From UBA3775 sp051877895 (GTDB lineage: Bacteria; Bacillota; Clostridia; Lachnospirales; Lachnospiraceae), in NCBI GenBank assembly GCA_051877895.1, contig JBJEJI010000071.1:1-36169 (forward strand): 36,169 nucleotides of DNA. The letters run 5' to 3'. The notes under the pieces were generated by a model, which ran no database searches, had not been told where the DNA came from, and saw only the letters and a list, made by a program, of their open reading frames with translations. The position numbers were made by a program, and so were the translations under genes. This document shows, piece after piece, positions 17,501-23,655 of this stretch (position 1 is the stretch's first letter; each line of letters opens with the position of its first letter).

Positions 17501-19082
17501 ATACATAATATGGGTTAGGAACCTTGAACTTGGTTCCACCATCATATAAAGATTTTTCTTTTCGTTCAGTAGCAATCTGATTTAATGTTTCACATACACT
17601 GTCTGCATCATCACTATTAAATGCAAGGAAACGTGTTTTCTGATTTTCATCCCATATATGAGGCAACCATCTCAAGCTTTTCCACTGTTGGTATTCCGAT
17701 TTATCAAACATCCCCACAATTTTTACATCATCATAGCTATGTGTAGTTGTTAAAGAGACAATCAGATTTTTTACAAGATGAATTATCTTTTTCCTGTCAC
17801 CAATTACTCCAACTGTTTTATATTTCAATAATTTCAATCGGGATGGTACATTATCAATAATTCGAGTTTCCTCAATAATCTGTTCTGTCAATTCACGGAT
17901 GTCATCGTCTTCCATTTGGAAGCTTCCGTTTTCAGCCCTACTTTTGACTTTAACACACAAATCTTCGTATCCCATTCCGATACGAACATCCAAAAAATCT
18001 CTATCTGAAAACATTCGTTCCCATAAACTTCTGTTTAATTCAAAAAGGGATTTAATACATTCCTTGGGAGATGGATTTTCTTTTGTTAAGATTGCTTTCT
18101 GAACTTCGGCAACGGATAAAATTCTAGCCTTCTGATCTTCAATATATGCTCCATATTTTTCACGTCTGAGCATTTCATATTCTTCAAATTGCTTTTTTCG
18201 CCTTTTACTGTTATTACTTGAAGAAGCCACACTTGATAATGGCGAAACAAGACTTGCCGCTCTTGCCGCCATTAATGCAGGAGAAGTAACCGAAGTCAAC
18301 ATATTTGCCGCAAACATTGCACCTGAGCCTGCCAATGAAGAAAACATTCCTCTGTGTTTTTCAAACTTATGACCTTTGTTTGGTGCAGCTGCAAGAACAA
18401 TGTCTTCATATGGAAGCATGTCCTGCATTCTTGGTGAACGATGGTACTTAATAAAAGAAACGTCTTTTTCAAATTTTATCTGAGTGTTTTCGTTTTCTTC
18501 TTTTATTTCATTTATTAAAAGATGTTTTCCTGTATTAAAGAAAAACAATTCTCCATTTTGTAAGAGAATCTGAACAGTCAAAATAGACAATATGTCTCCG
18601 GACTTCATCTTTGAAATTTTTGTTCTTACACCATTCAGATATATTCCATGAGTACTGTTACTATCTTCGATTCTTACCATTCCGGATTCATTTTTCAAAA
18701 TAAAATGTTCTCCAGATACAAAACCAAGACTAATTGAAATGTCGTTATGAGCATTTCTTCCGACTTTCAATTTACAGTTATAAGGCAATTTAACTGTTTG
18801 CTCAGATTTACCACTTACAGTACTAAAAAAAATCAGAGTATCCCCTGATTCATCCAAAAAAATTAATGTGTCCAGAGGAACAGAATTGTTTTCATACACA
18901 AATGGTTTTTTTGAATTAACACTAATACCATTCTTCTTCCACTTGATTACCATTTGACGGGTCAAAAAGCCAGGAACCTGTACATTATCTTTCTTATGTG
19001 TTCCAATACTGATTTCCTGTCCCTGTTCAATTGTCGTATTGTATAAACGGTCATTATATTTTAGAGCAACTGCTATTTTCAT
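14562..19082 (-). CDS. essC: EssC/YukBA-type FtsK/SpoIIIE ATPase of type VII secretion
   Basis: A 1506-residue membrane motor. Residues 1-190 hold two tandem FHA-like domains; the second is typical (VGRNAHNDI, SGEHFIL, NSTHGIYLNG). A hydrophobic segment at about 245-290 gives the membrane anchor. Three ATPase modules follow. The first has Walker A GTTGSGKS (about 690) and Walker B HLIIVADEFAEL (about 797). The second has GAPRTGKT (about 1025) with degenerate Walker B VIVVDN. The third has GSIGCGKS (about 1304). It powers export of WXG100 proteins. The FHA domain offers a direct docking point for proteins phosphorylated by the operon's kinases. This is the first gene of the operon, with GGGGG five bases before the ATG. 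Confidence 0.96.
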   Translation of the reverse strand: MKIAVALKYNDRLYNTTIEQGQEISIGTHKKDNVQVPGFLTRQMVIKWKKNGISVNSKKPFVYENNSVPLDTLIFLDESGDTLIFFSTVSGKSEQTVKLPYNCKLKVGRNAHNDISISLGFVSGEHFILKNESGMVRIEDSNSTHGIYLNGVRTKISKMKSGDILSILTVQILLQNGELFFFNTGKHLLINEIKEENENTQIKFEKDVSFIKYHRSPRMQDMLPYEDIVLAAAPNKGHKFEKHRGMFSSLAGSGAMFAANMLTSVTSPALMAARAASLVSPLSSVASSSNNSKRRKKQFEEYEMLRREKYGAYIEDQKARILSVAEVQKAILTKENPSPKECIKSLFELNRSLWERMFSDRDFLDVRIGMGYEDLCVKVKSRAENGSFQMEDDDIRELTEQIIEETRIIDNVPSRLKLLKYKTVGVIGDRKKIIHLVKNLIVSLTTTHSYDDVKIVGMFDKSEYQQWKSLRWLPHIWDENQKTRFLAFNSDDADSVCETLNQIATERKEKSLYDGGTKFKVPNPYYVFFIGSKNLIETSAIMGKLASNDPALGMSAVFLYDDLYQLPNGCQLIVDMNNGPSAFERGEANKKFYFTLDPEIDAGWFDAFSRRMSAIKLDEGYEMSALPSSISFMEGYGVRKKENLHIIERWNASKPYETLAAPIGKLVGDEDFCLDVHEKVHGPHGLVAGTTGSGKSEILLTWILSMAVNYHPHDVNFVLIDYKGGNMAGSVRALPHVVGEITNIGSDIKRNLLSLSSELKKRQAIFSEKDVKDIYKYQKLYKQGKVSEPLAHLIIVADEFAELKKEEPEFMSELISVSRIGRSLGVHLILATQKPAGVVDEQILGNSRFRLCLKVQDVTDSREMIKRPDAAKIIQAGRSFVRIGEDEYFNLIQSYWSGAEYLGDISEEELVGNPVRIVEINGKRVNPVKTIKKSTAENSEQLDVLVQYINKVAQDNGIEKLNGPWLPELPEALTLDTVLGDMENSGSWLKFPIGIYDYPAKQKQGIQYISLLENSCYGIYGAPRTGKTTILKTIVMSAARTHRPDEVNFYILDCGGWSLNMLSALPHVGGVVLDCEDEKIKKFSNLILEEFEIRKQLFYKKQVSSLQSYRELVSDDLPAIVIVVDNLVALCNLYPDMEDVLIKVAREGSSYGLHLIFTANSSATAKYRIVQNVQGAIAFELTDKSEYTNLVGRTEGQSLFKITGRGFAKGNPPMLFQGALFAEGNDEKECVVNATNTISEISGKWNGYKAKKIPVMPETVTVEMMEGAFTNRMKVPLGIETEHIAECIYDFRLRNTLLLTGSIGCGKSLRLAKIAGLIKKKYETTRLFVFDGVKKSLSALKDSSEAYVCFDNDRFGEAVASLRQIIRTRHQEWKAYKESTGQDVSLWDFTSEKELVCVVIDDWKEMMTKLSATDCDALEEICRNLDKMGAIILVAERYADVAQYMHNETFTRYLLENKRYLALNVSPAQVNFFAISLKQKERDTVVSEGCAYMFHDGVCEIIKLME

Positions 19083-19119
19083 AATGCCCCCTGTATCTGT
19101 TTATCAATCTATTAATTGT

Positions 19120-19149
19120 ATTATATCGTCTATTGTTGATTTTTGTCAA
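19120..19149 (-). promoter_or_regulatory. Sigma-A promoter of the type VII operon
   Basis: On the minus strand TTGACA (19144-19149) and TATAAT (19120-19125) are both perfect and 18 bases apart. It reads into essC with a short leader of about 30 bases. It appears to be the main promoter for all 13 genes. Confidence 0.85.
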
Positions 19150-19151
19150 CA
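19134..19151. promoter_or_regulatory. Operator covering the -35 box of the type VII promoter
   Basis: A perfect inverted repeat TGTTGA-N6-TCAACA whose right arm overlaps the TTGACA -35 element. It shares its half-site with the palindrome at 19254-19273, so both are likely sites for one dimeric repressor. Confidence 0.6.
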
Positions 19152-19253
19152 TTATACGAATTAATAATATATTTAATAATGATAGTGTATAAAACTTCAA
19201 CTAGCAAAATAACATTTGTATTTTTTAAACTTATTTTCAAACAATATATCATA

Positions 19254-19273
19254 TTGTTGATGTCAATCAACAA
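19254..19273. promoter_or_regulatory. Second matching operator, upstream of the XRE regulator
   Basis: A perfect inverted repeat, TTGTTGAT-GTCA-ATCAACAA. Its centre lies 121 bases from that of the operator at 19134-19151, and it lies upstream of a TATAAT (19304-19309) that may serve the regulator gene. Confidence 0.6.
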
Positions 19274-19303
19274 CAGACGATTATTTTTATTATAACTAAC
19301 AGA

Positions 19304-19309
19304 TATAAT
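19304..19309 (+). promoter_or_regulatory. Probable -10 box of the XRE regulator
   Basis: TATAAT on the plus strand, about 100 bases before the regulator start. No good -35 hexamer is seen at 16-18 bases, so the promoter may be weak or activated. Apart from the operators, the rest of 19152-19413 shows only AT-rich sequence. Confidence 0.4.
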
Positions 19310-19413
19310 GAAGCAAAACCAAAAACTATTATTGAAATCCCATCGGTTTACTCCCCAACTTGTAGAGAATTATCTCCACTTGTATCAAAAAAGGGATAGA
19401 AAGGAGCCATCGA

Positions 19414-19746
19414 ATGTTCGATCTCGAATTATATCTTGATGAAATTGGTCAACGGATTACAAATCGTCGTAAAGAACTCGGAATGACCCAAGAGGCATTA
19501 GCTGAAAGAGTCGACCTAACTACTCAATTTGTTTCTTATGCAGAATCCGGCAAACGTGCAATGAGACCTGAAAATCTGATGAAATTATCCAAGGCTCTTG
19601 ACGTAAGTGTTGATTATATTTTAACCGGAGAAACAATTGACAAAGATATGTTGATTCTCTCTAATAAGCTTAAAGAATTAACTCCTGAACAATTTCGAGG
19701 AATTGAAATAATTATTGATGAATGTATTAAGCTAAATAAAACATAA
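19414..19746 (+). CDS. XRE-family transcriptional regulator, probable repressor of the type VII operon
   Basis: A 110-residue protein. Residues 10-65 form a Cro/CI-type helix-turn-helix (RRKELGMTQEALAERVDLTT as recognition unit, then YAESGKRAM and YILTGE). The C-terminal 40 residues are a short helical tail, probably for dimerisation. It is transcribed away from essC across a shared region with two matching palindromes, so it probably represses the operon and perhaps itself. The start has GGAG at eight bases. It ends at a strong terminator. Confidence 0.88.
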   Translation: MFDLELYLDEIGQRITNRRKELGMTQEALAERVDLTTQFVSYAESGKRAMRPENLMKLSKALDVSVDYILTGETIDKDMLILSNKLKELTPEQFRGIEIIIDECIKLNKT

Positions 19747-19778
19747 AAAAGCGAGACAGCTAAAACCGTCTCGCTTTT
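19747..19778. terminator. Bidirectional terminator after the XRE regulator
   Basis: AAAAGCGAGAC pairs perfectly with GTCTCGCTTTT around a 10-base loop. It lies directly after the TAA of the regulator and downstream of the convergent LysR gene. Confidence 0.88.
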
Positions 19779-19867
19779 AAATTTCATTGTTAATTATGTT
19801 TTTGGAATTACGTTGCCTCACATCCTCATTAACGGATATTTGGGAAAATTACACCTGTTTTTTTCTG

Positions 19868-20776
19868 TTACAGCAGTCTGTCCTTATATTTTCTCAATTC
19901 TTCTATATACTGTTCTCCCAGAACGCTGAGCGGCACCCTTTTATGCTTTATATAACCTATGGTCATGGTTTCTTCTGTATCAAGGGGAACGGCAGTGTAT
20001 TCATCTCCGTTTAGTTCGGAACAAATAATTCCTGAACACAAGGTATATGCATTTAATCCAACCATAAGATTAAGGAAAGTAGCTCTGTCATCCGCTTTAA
20101 TAATCTGCCTGTATTCGCAGGTGCTCAACACCTCTTCCGCAAAATAAAAAGAATTGTTGTCACCCTGTTCAAAGGACAGACACGGATACTGCTGCAGGTC
20201 CTCGAAACGAATTACCTGTTTCCCGGCAAGGGGATTTCCCTTACTTAAATAAACGTAGATTTTACAATCAAACAGGGGAATAAATTCCAATTCATTATCC
20301 CGAATAATTTTATCCAGAAACTTACCGTTAAACTCATTTCTGTATAATACACCAACTTCACTTTTATTCCGCCGGACATTTTCAATAACTTCACCGGTTT
20401 TGGTTTCGTGAATCGCAAATTCATACTTTTCCATACCAAATTTTTTGGCCAGATTAATAAAAGCCTCTACAGCGAAGGTATAATGCTGCATGGATACACT
20501 GAACTTTTTCTTATATGACGCATTATCCACATAACGTTCTTCAATCAAGCGATAATGATCCAGCATTTGTCTCGCATAGCCCAGAAATTCTTCTCCCTCG
20601 GGAGTAATAATGATTCCTCTGTTGGAACGCTCAAAAATTACCGTATGGATTTCATTTTCCAAATCCTTAATAGTATTGGAAAGGCTGGGCTGGGTTACAA
20701 ACAGCTCCGCTGCCGCCTTATTCATCGATTTATGGTCTGCAATCGCAACCGCATATTTTAATTGCTGTAATGTCAT
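19868..20776 (-). CDS. LysR-family transcriptional regulator
   Basis: A 302-residue protein with the classic N-terminal winged helix (QLKYAVAIADHKSMNKAAAE, then LFVTQPSLSNTIKDLE) and a two-lobed periplasmic-binding-like effector domain from about residue 90. LysR proteins are tetrameric activators or repressors that respond to small metabolites. No divergent or downstream target gene is visible here; the nearest genes are other regulators. The GGAGG site precedes the ATG at eight bases. Confidence 0.92.
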   Translation of the reverse strand: MTLQQLKYAVAIADHKSMNKAAAELFVTQPSLSNTIKDLENEIHTVIFERSNRGIIITPEGEEFLGYARQMLDHYRLIEERYVDNASYKKKFSVSMQHYTFAVEAFINLAKKFGMEKYEFAIHETKTGEVIENVRRNKSEVGVLYRNEFNGKFLDKIIRDNELEFIPLFDCKIYVYLSKGNPLAGKQVIRFEDLQQYPCLSFEQGDNNSFYFAEEVLSTCEYRQIIKADDRATFLNLMVGLNAYTLCSGIICSELNGDEYTAVPLDTEETMTIGYIKHKRVPLSVLGEQYIEELRKYKDRLL

Positions 20777-20800
20777 GTTTTATCCTCCGAAATGAAGAAA

Positions 20801-20856
20801 TCTGACACACATATCAGTGGTCAGATTCAGTATACACGCAAATTGCCCGGTTGCAA
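20801..20856 (-). promoter_or_regulatory. LysR gene promoter and possible auto-operator
   Basis: TTGCAA (20851-20856) and TATACT (20829-20834) lie 16 bases apart on the minus strand. Just downstream is an inverted repeat TCTGAC-N13-GTCAGA (20801-20825), of the T-N11-A type bound by LysR proteins, suggesting autoregulation. Confidence 0.45.
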
Positions 20857-20879
20857 AGAAAAAATTGACAACCGGGCAA
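20843..20879 (-). terminator. Terminator-like hairpin after the XRE membrane regulator
   Basis: TTGCCCGGTTG pairs perfectly over 11 bases with CAACCGGGCAA. The loop contains a run of six T on the minus strand, but the downstream T-tract is short, so termination may be partial. It overlaps the -35 box proposed for the LysR gene. Confidence 0.6.
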
Positions 20880-20898
20880 CCAATTTGGTAATAAATTT

Positions 20899-21477
20899 TT
20901 ATCTACAGAACAATATTCCCATGAGAAGGCACACTATCAGTGTAATCAGTGCTGCAATGACGCATTTTAAGATATTCTGGTACGGGCGCTTTGCTTTTTC
21001 TTCAATCTTTTCCAATTCATCCAGTCCTCTTCCTTCCGTAAATGCCAAAACCTCTTTATAGGTCTGAATATCATTGGCTTTTTTTATTCTTTCGAGTCTG
21101 ACTCCAAAATAAAATGCTACCACCCACAATACCAGATAAGCAGCCAGACCCCACCAGCCCAGAAAATATCCTAAGGGAACCGGCAGAATGATACATGCAA
21201 AAAACAGGATGGTAAAGATTGTTCCCTCCCGTCCAAAGGCTCTTAATTCTTCTGTGTTAATCTCTTTTTTCATGTCTTCCAGATCTCCTTTCACTAAAAT
21301 GTCAAGAGAAATACCAAAAAGAGAACTGAGAAGCAGAAGGCTTTTTACATCAGGGTAATTTTTTTCATTCTCCCAGTTTGAAATAGTCTGACGGGAAACA
21401 TAAATTTTCTCCGCAAGTTCATCCTGTGACAGCTTTAAATCCTGTCTGTACTTTTTTATCTGCTTTCCAATCTCCAT
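20899..21477 (-). CDS. XRE-family regulator with C-terminal membrane helices
   Basis: A 192-residue protein. Residues 1-65 form a helix-turn-helix (KLSQDELAEKIYVSRQTISN). The rest holds two adjacent membrane helices (about 87-130, FFACIILPVPLGYFLGWW and the following VLWVVAFYFGV) and one at the very end (about 168-190). Such membrane-anchored XRE proteins are common in Clostridia, where they often control neighbouring transport or stress genes. No partner gene is evident. The strong AAGGAGG before the ATG fixes the start. Confidence 0.88.
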   Translation of the reverse strand: MEIGKQIKKYRQDLKLSQDELAEKIYVSRQTISNWENEKNYPDVKSLLLLSSLFGISLDILVKGDLEDMKKEINTEELRAFGREGTIFTILFFACIILPVPLGYFLGWWGLAAYLVLWVVAFYFGVRLERIKKANDIQTYKEVLAFTEGRGLDELEKIEEKAKRPYQNILKCVIAALITLIVCLLMGILFCR

Positions 21478-21622
21478 ACGGATTTCCTCCTTGCCTGCAT
21501 TCTATGTGAAAAGCTGGTCTGGGTCTATCAAAAATATTTGACACAGGCGGCTTACAGGCTGTCAAAAGTCTTTGACATAATCAAGCAAAATACAATAATC
21601 TGTGTTTTAGCTTTTTTTCTGA

Positions 21623-22543
21623 TTATTGAATTCCATATTCCCGATACAGAGCTTCTTTATTTTTTTGTAGATTATTTAAGTCATCTATTCTATTATCAGC
21701 AATCAGGTACTGAACCAACGCGTTCAATTTATCTTCACCTTCCTGCAACCCTTCTTTACGGCCTTCTGCACGGCCTTCTGCACGGCCTTCTGCATGTCCT
21801 TCTGCACGGCCTTCTGCACGGCCTTCTGCACGGCCTTCTGCACGGCCTTCTGCACGGCCTTCCTGAAGCCCTTCTCTGTAACCTTGCTTCATTTTTTCTT
21901 CAAATGCCAGATTCAGATACATATAATCTCGCCTCCATTTTTCATTATTTCTGACGGCCTGTACTTCTTTTTCCAGGGATGCTGTATATTCATTACTGAC
22001 CACGCCCCGGTCAATATACTGCAACAGTTCTCGCAACCCATCAGAAATGTTATCCATGATTCCTTTTGTGTTCAGGAAAATTTTCACCGTATCATCTGCA
22101 AGCAATAATCCGGGTTCTTCTTTACAGGAGTTTTCAAACCGATATACTGCCCGGTTGTAACCGAACAGGTCAAATGTGCAGACGAAAATAATAATACTTT
22201 TTGGTAATTCTTCGTAATCGCAGCCCTTATCAATCAGATTTAAATCAATCATGCCCTGATAATATCTTGAACGTTTTGGAAGGCTGTCAGAATTTGAGGT
22301 CTGCATTTCAGTGTTATAAACAGTTCCTTCTTCGTCATCCACATAAATATCAAGACGGACACTTTTTGCATCAACTGAAAGGTCGATGATTTTCTGGTTT
22401 TCGGGATATTCGATTTTTCTAATTGATATGCCAAGTACGATTTCAAGAAATTTTTTACAGAATTCCGGTTTGCGCATAATGATTCCAAACATGAAATCAT
22501 CCTGCAATTCCAACTCTTCAAATGCTTTAATTTTTTTACGCAT
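21623..22543 (-). CDS. Rpn-family PD-(D/E)XK nuclease (recombination-promoting nuclease / transposase-like)
   Basis: A 306-residue protein starting with the family's LQDDFMFGIIM segment. The nuclease core is seen as VRLDIYVDDEEGTVYNTEMQ (Asp, then Glu-x-Gln) around residues 60-80. The C-terminal third is a highly charged helix with nine tandem EGR-type tetrapeptides. Rpn proteins cut DNA and promote RecA-independent recombination in E. coli, and some act in phage defence. The start has AGGAG at seven bases. Upstream, TTGACA and TATAAT lie 17 bases apart. Confidence 0.88.
   Translation of the reverse strand: MRKKIKAFEELELQDDFMFGIIMRKPEFCKKFLEIVLGISIRKIEYPENQKIIDLSVDAKSVRLDIYVDDEEGTVYNTEMQTSNSDSLPKRSRYYQGMIDLNLIDKGCDYEELPKSIIIFVCTFDLFGYNRAVYRFENSCKEEPGLLLADDTVKIFLNTKGIMDNISDGLRELLQYIDRGVVSNEYTASLEKEVQAVRNNEKWRRDYMYLNLAFEEKMKQGYREGLQEGRAEGRAEGRAEGRAEGRAEGHAEGRAEGRAEGRKEGLQEGEDKLNALVQYLIADNRIDDLNNLQKNKEALYREYGIQ
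21762..21869. repeat. 12-bp tandem repeat inside the Rpn gene
   Basis: Nine in-frame copies of a 12-base unit (CCTTCTGCACGG on the plus strand). Eight are near identical, with one variant (GCATGT) in the third unit, and the last copy has diverged. They encode the tetrapeptide AEGR/AEGH. Such near-identical repeats gain and lose units by slippage without breaking the frame. Confidence 0.92.
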
Positions 22544-22555
22544 ATGTTTTCTCCT

Positions 22556-22584
22556 ATTATAAAATGATTATCACATACTGTCAA
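22556..22584 (-). promoter_or_regulatory. Consensus promoter of the Rpn gene, very close to its start codon
   Basis: TTGACA (22579-22584) and TATAAT (22556-22561) lie 17 bases apart. The predicted transcript would begin only a few bases before the ATG, downstream of the AGGAG, giving a leaderless or nearly leaderless message. An extended -10 TGTGATAAT slightly upstream is an alternative. Confidence 0.5.
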
Positions 22585-22950
22585 TTAAAATTAAGAAACC
22601 AAAAGACAACTTGCAGTTCAAACAGCATAACAGAATAAATAATAACTTGATAAAATATTTGTGAAAATTTTACCTGAAATAATTGACAGTTTGTGAAAGC
22701 CTGTTACAGCCCAAGACTCGTCAGAAACGAAAAAATTGGATTTACTTAAATAAAATTAGATTTGTTATACCGGCAGTCTGTATGCTAACAGATTTTATCG
22801 TAAAAAGCTATTGGCAGTTTTCCTGAATCTGTATTCAAAAACTTTTCTAAGACTGCTAAAAAGTCATCCCCTTTGCGCCGGATATTGTGTCAATCAGCAT
22901 AAAAATCGGTGTTTCGATTTGTTCATTATAACAACATATCCCCCAAAAAA
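22585..22950. other. Gene-free AT-rich intergenic region
   Basis: About 365 bases between the Rpn promoter and the deacetylase terminator. I see no convincing reading frame, RNA gene or repeat here. Confidence 0.6.
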
Positions 22951-22976
22951 ATCCGCCGGAAATACTGCCGGCGGAT
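22951..22976 (-). terminator. Terminator of the deacetylase gene
   Basis: ATCCGCCGG pairs perfectly with CCGGCGGAT around an 8-base loop and is followed by TTTTTTT on the minus strand. It lies 50 bases past the deacetylase stop codon. Confidence 0.88.
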
Positions 22977-23025
22977 AAAACGGATTTTTATAAATAAACA
23001 TAAAACTTCTTCAGTAACTCTTTCT

Positions 23026-23619
23026 TTAATTCAGCCTGAACTGCCTTCCTTCATGATCACAGTCATAGTCCTTTTTGTATGTTCCGTCCAGAACCAGTTC
23101 TGATATGGGAACAATTTCATATCCCTGCTCCTTTAACCCCTGAATGACAGACCGGAGGGCTTCGGATGTATATGTGGCACCGTTATGCATCAGAATAATA
23201 GAACCGTTTCCCAAATGTTTATGGTTGCAGACTGTATTAATAATGGAATCTACTCCATAATCCTTCCAGTCCAGACTATCAACATCCCACTGAATTGTTT
23301 TGTAACCCAAATCCGTAGCGGCAGTAATAACAGTATCATTGTAATCTCCGTAAGGAGGTCTGAACAGGGTCATCTCTATTCCGGTCAGTTCCTTAACCTT
23401 ATCATGAACCTTTTGGAGTTCCTCGGTACATTGGGCAAAGGACAGCGTAGACATCTGTAAATGATTCTCACTATGGTTCCCCAAATCATGCCCCGCTTCT
23501 GCAATCCGCTTGACATCCTCAGGAAATTTGCTGACCCATCCCCCTGTCATAAAAAAGGTAACATGCACATCCTCCTCTGCCAGAATATCCAGAATTTTCT
23601 GTGTATCCTCATTCCCCCA
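23026..23619 (-). pseudogene. Polysaccharide (NodB-type) deacetylase, C-terminal part only, interrupted by a mobile element
   Basis: The frame reads WGNEDTQKILDILAEEDVHV, then TFFMTGGW, GHDLGNHSENH, FRPPYGDYN, WDVDSLDWKDYG and ILMHNG. These are NodB motifs 2 to 5, including the metal-binding histidines. Motif 1 (normally TFDxx or FDAAWGNEDT) is lost: at the Trp codon the sequence changes to unrelated SVGFP and runs into the recombinase stop codon. The catalytic aspartates and the N-terminal membrane anchor must lie beyond the far end of the element. The fragment could start at an internal GTG (23568) but would lack activity. The intact protein would deacetylate peptidoglycan or another surface glycan. 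Confidence 0.85.
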
Positions 23620-23626
23620 CGGGAAT
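23611..23626. other. Probable attachment site junction (attL/attR)
   Basis: The perfect inverted repeat ATTCCC-CCAC-GGGAAT sits exactly where the deacetylase frame breaks off, 30 bases from the recombinase stop codon. Serine integrases recombine at short palindrome-like sites with a 2-bp core, which fits. The left arm belongs to the host gene and the right arm to the element. Confidence 0.6.
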
Positions 23627-23655
23627 CCTACAGATGGACACTTACGTCTGGTAAT

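Noticed and set aside
21762..21869. Regular repeats that could suggest a CRISPR array
   Set aside because: The units are contiguous 12-mers without spacers, in frame, and code for AEGR inside the Rpn nuclease.
23566..23568. GTG as true start of a complete short deacetylase
   Set aside because: The frame continues upstream with conserved deacetylase residues (WGNEDTQKILDIL), so the gene is truncated and the GTG internal.
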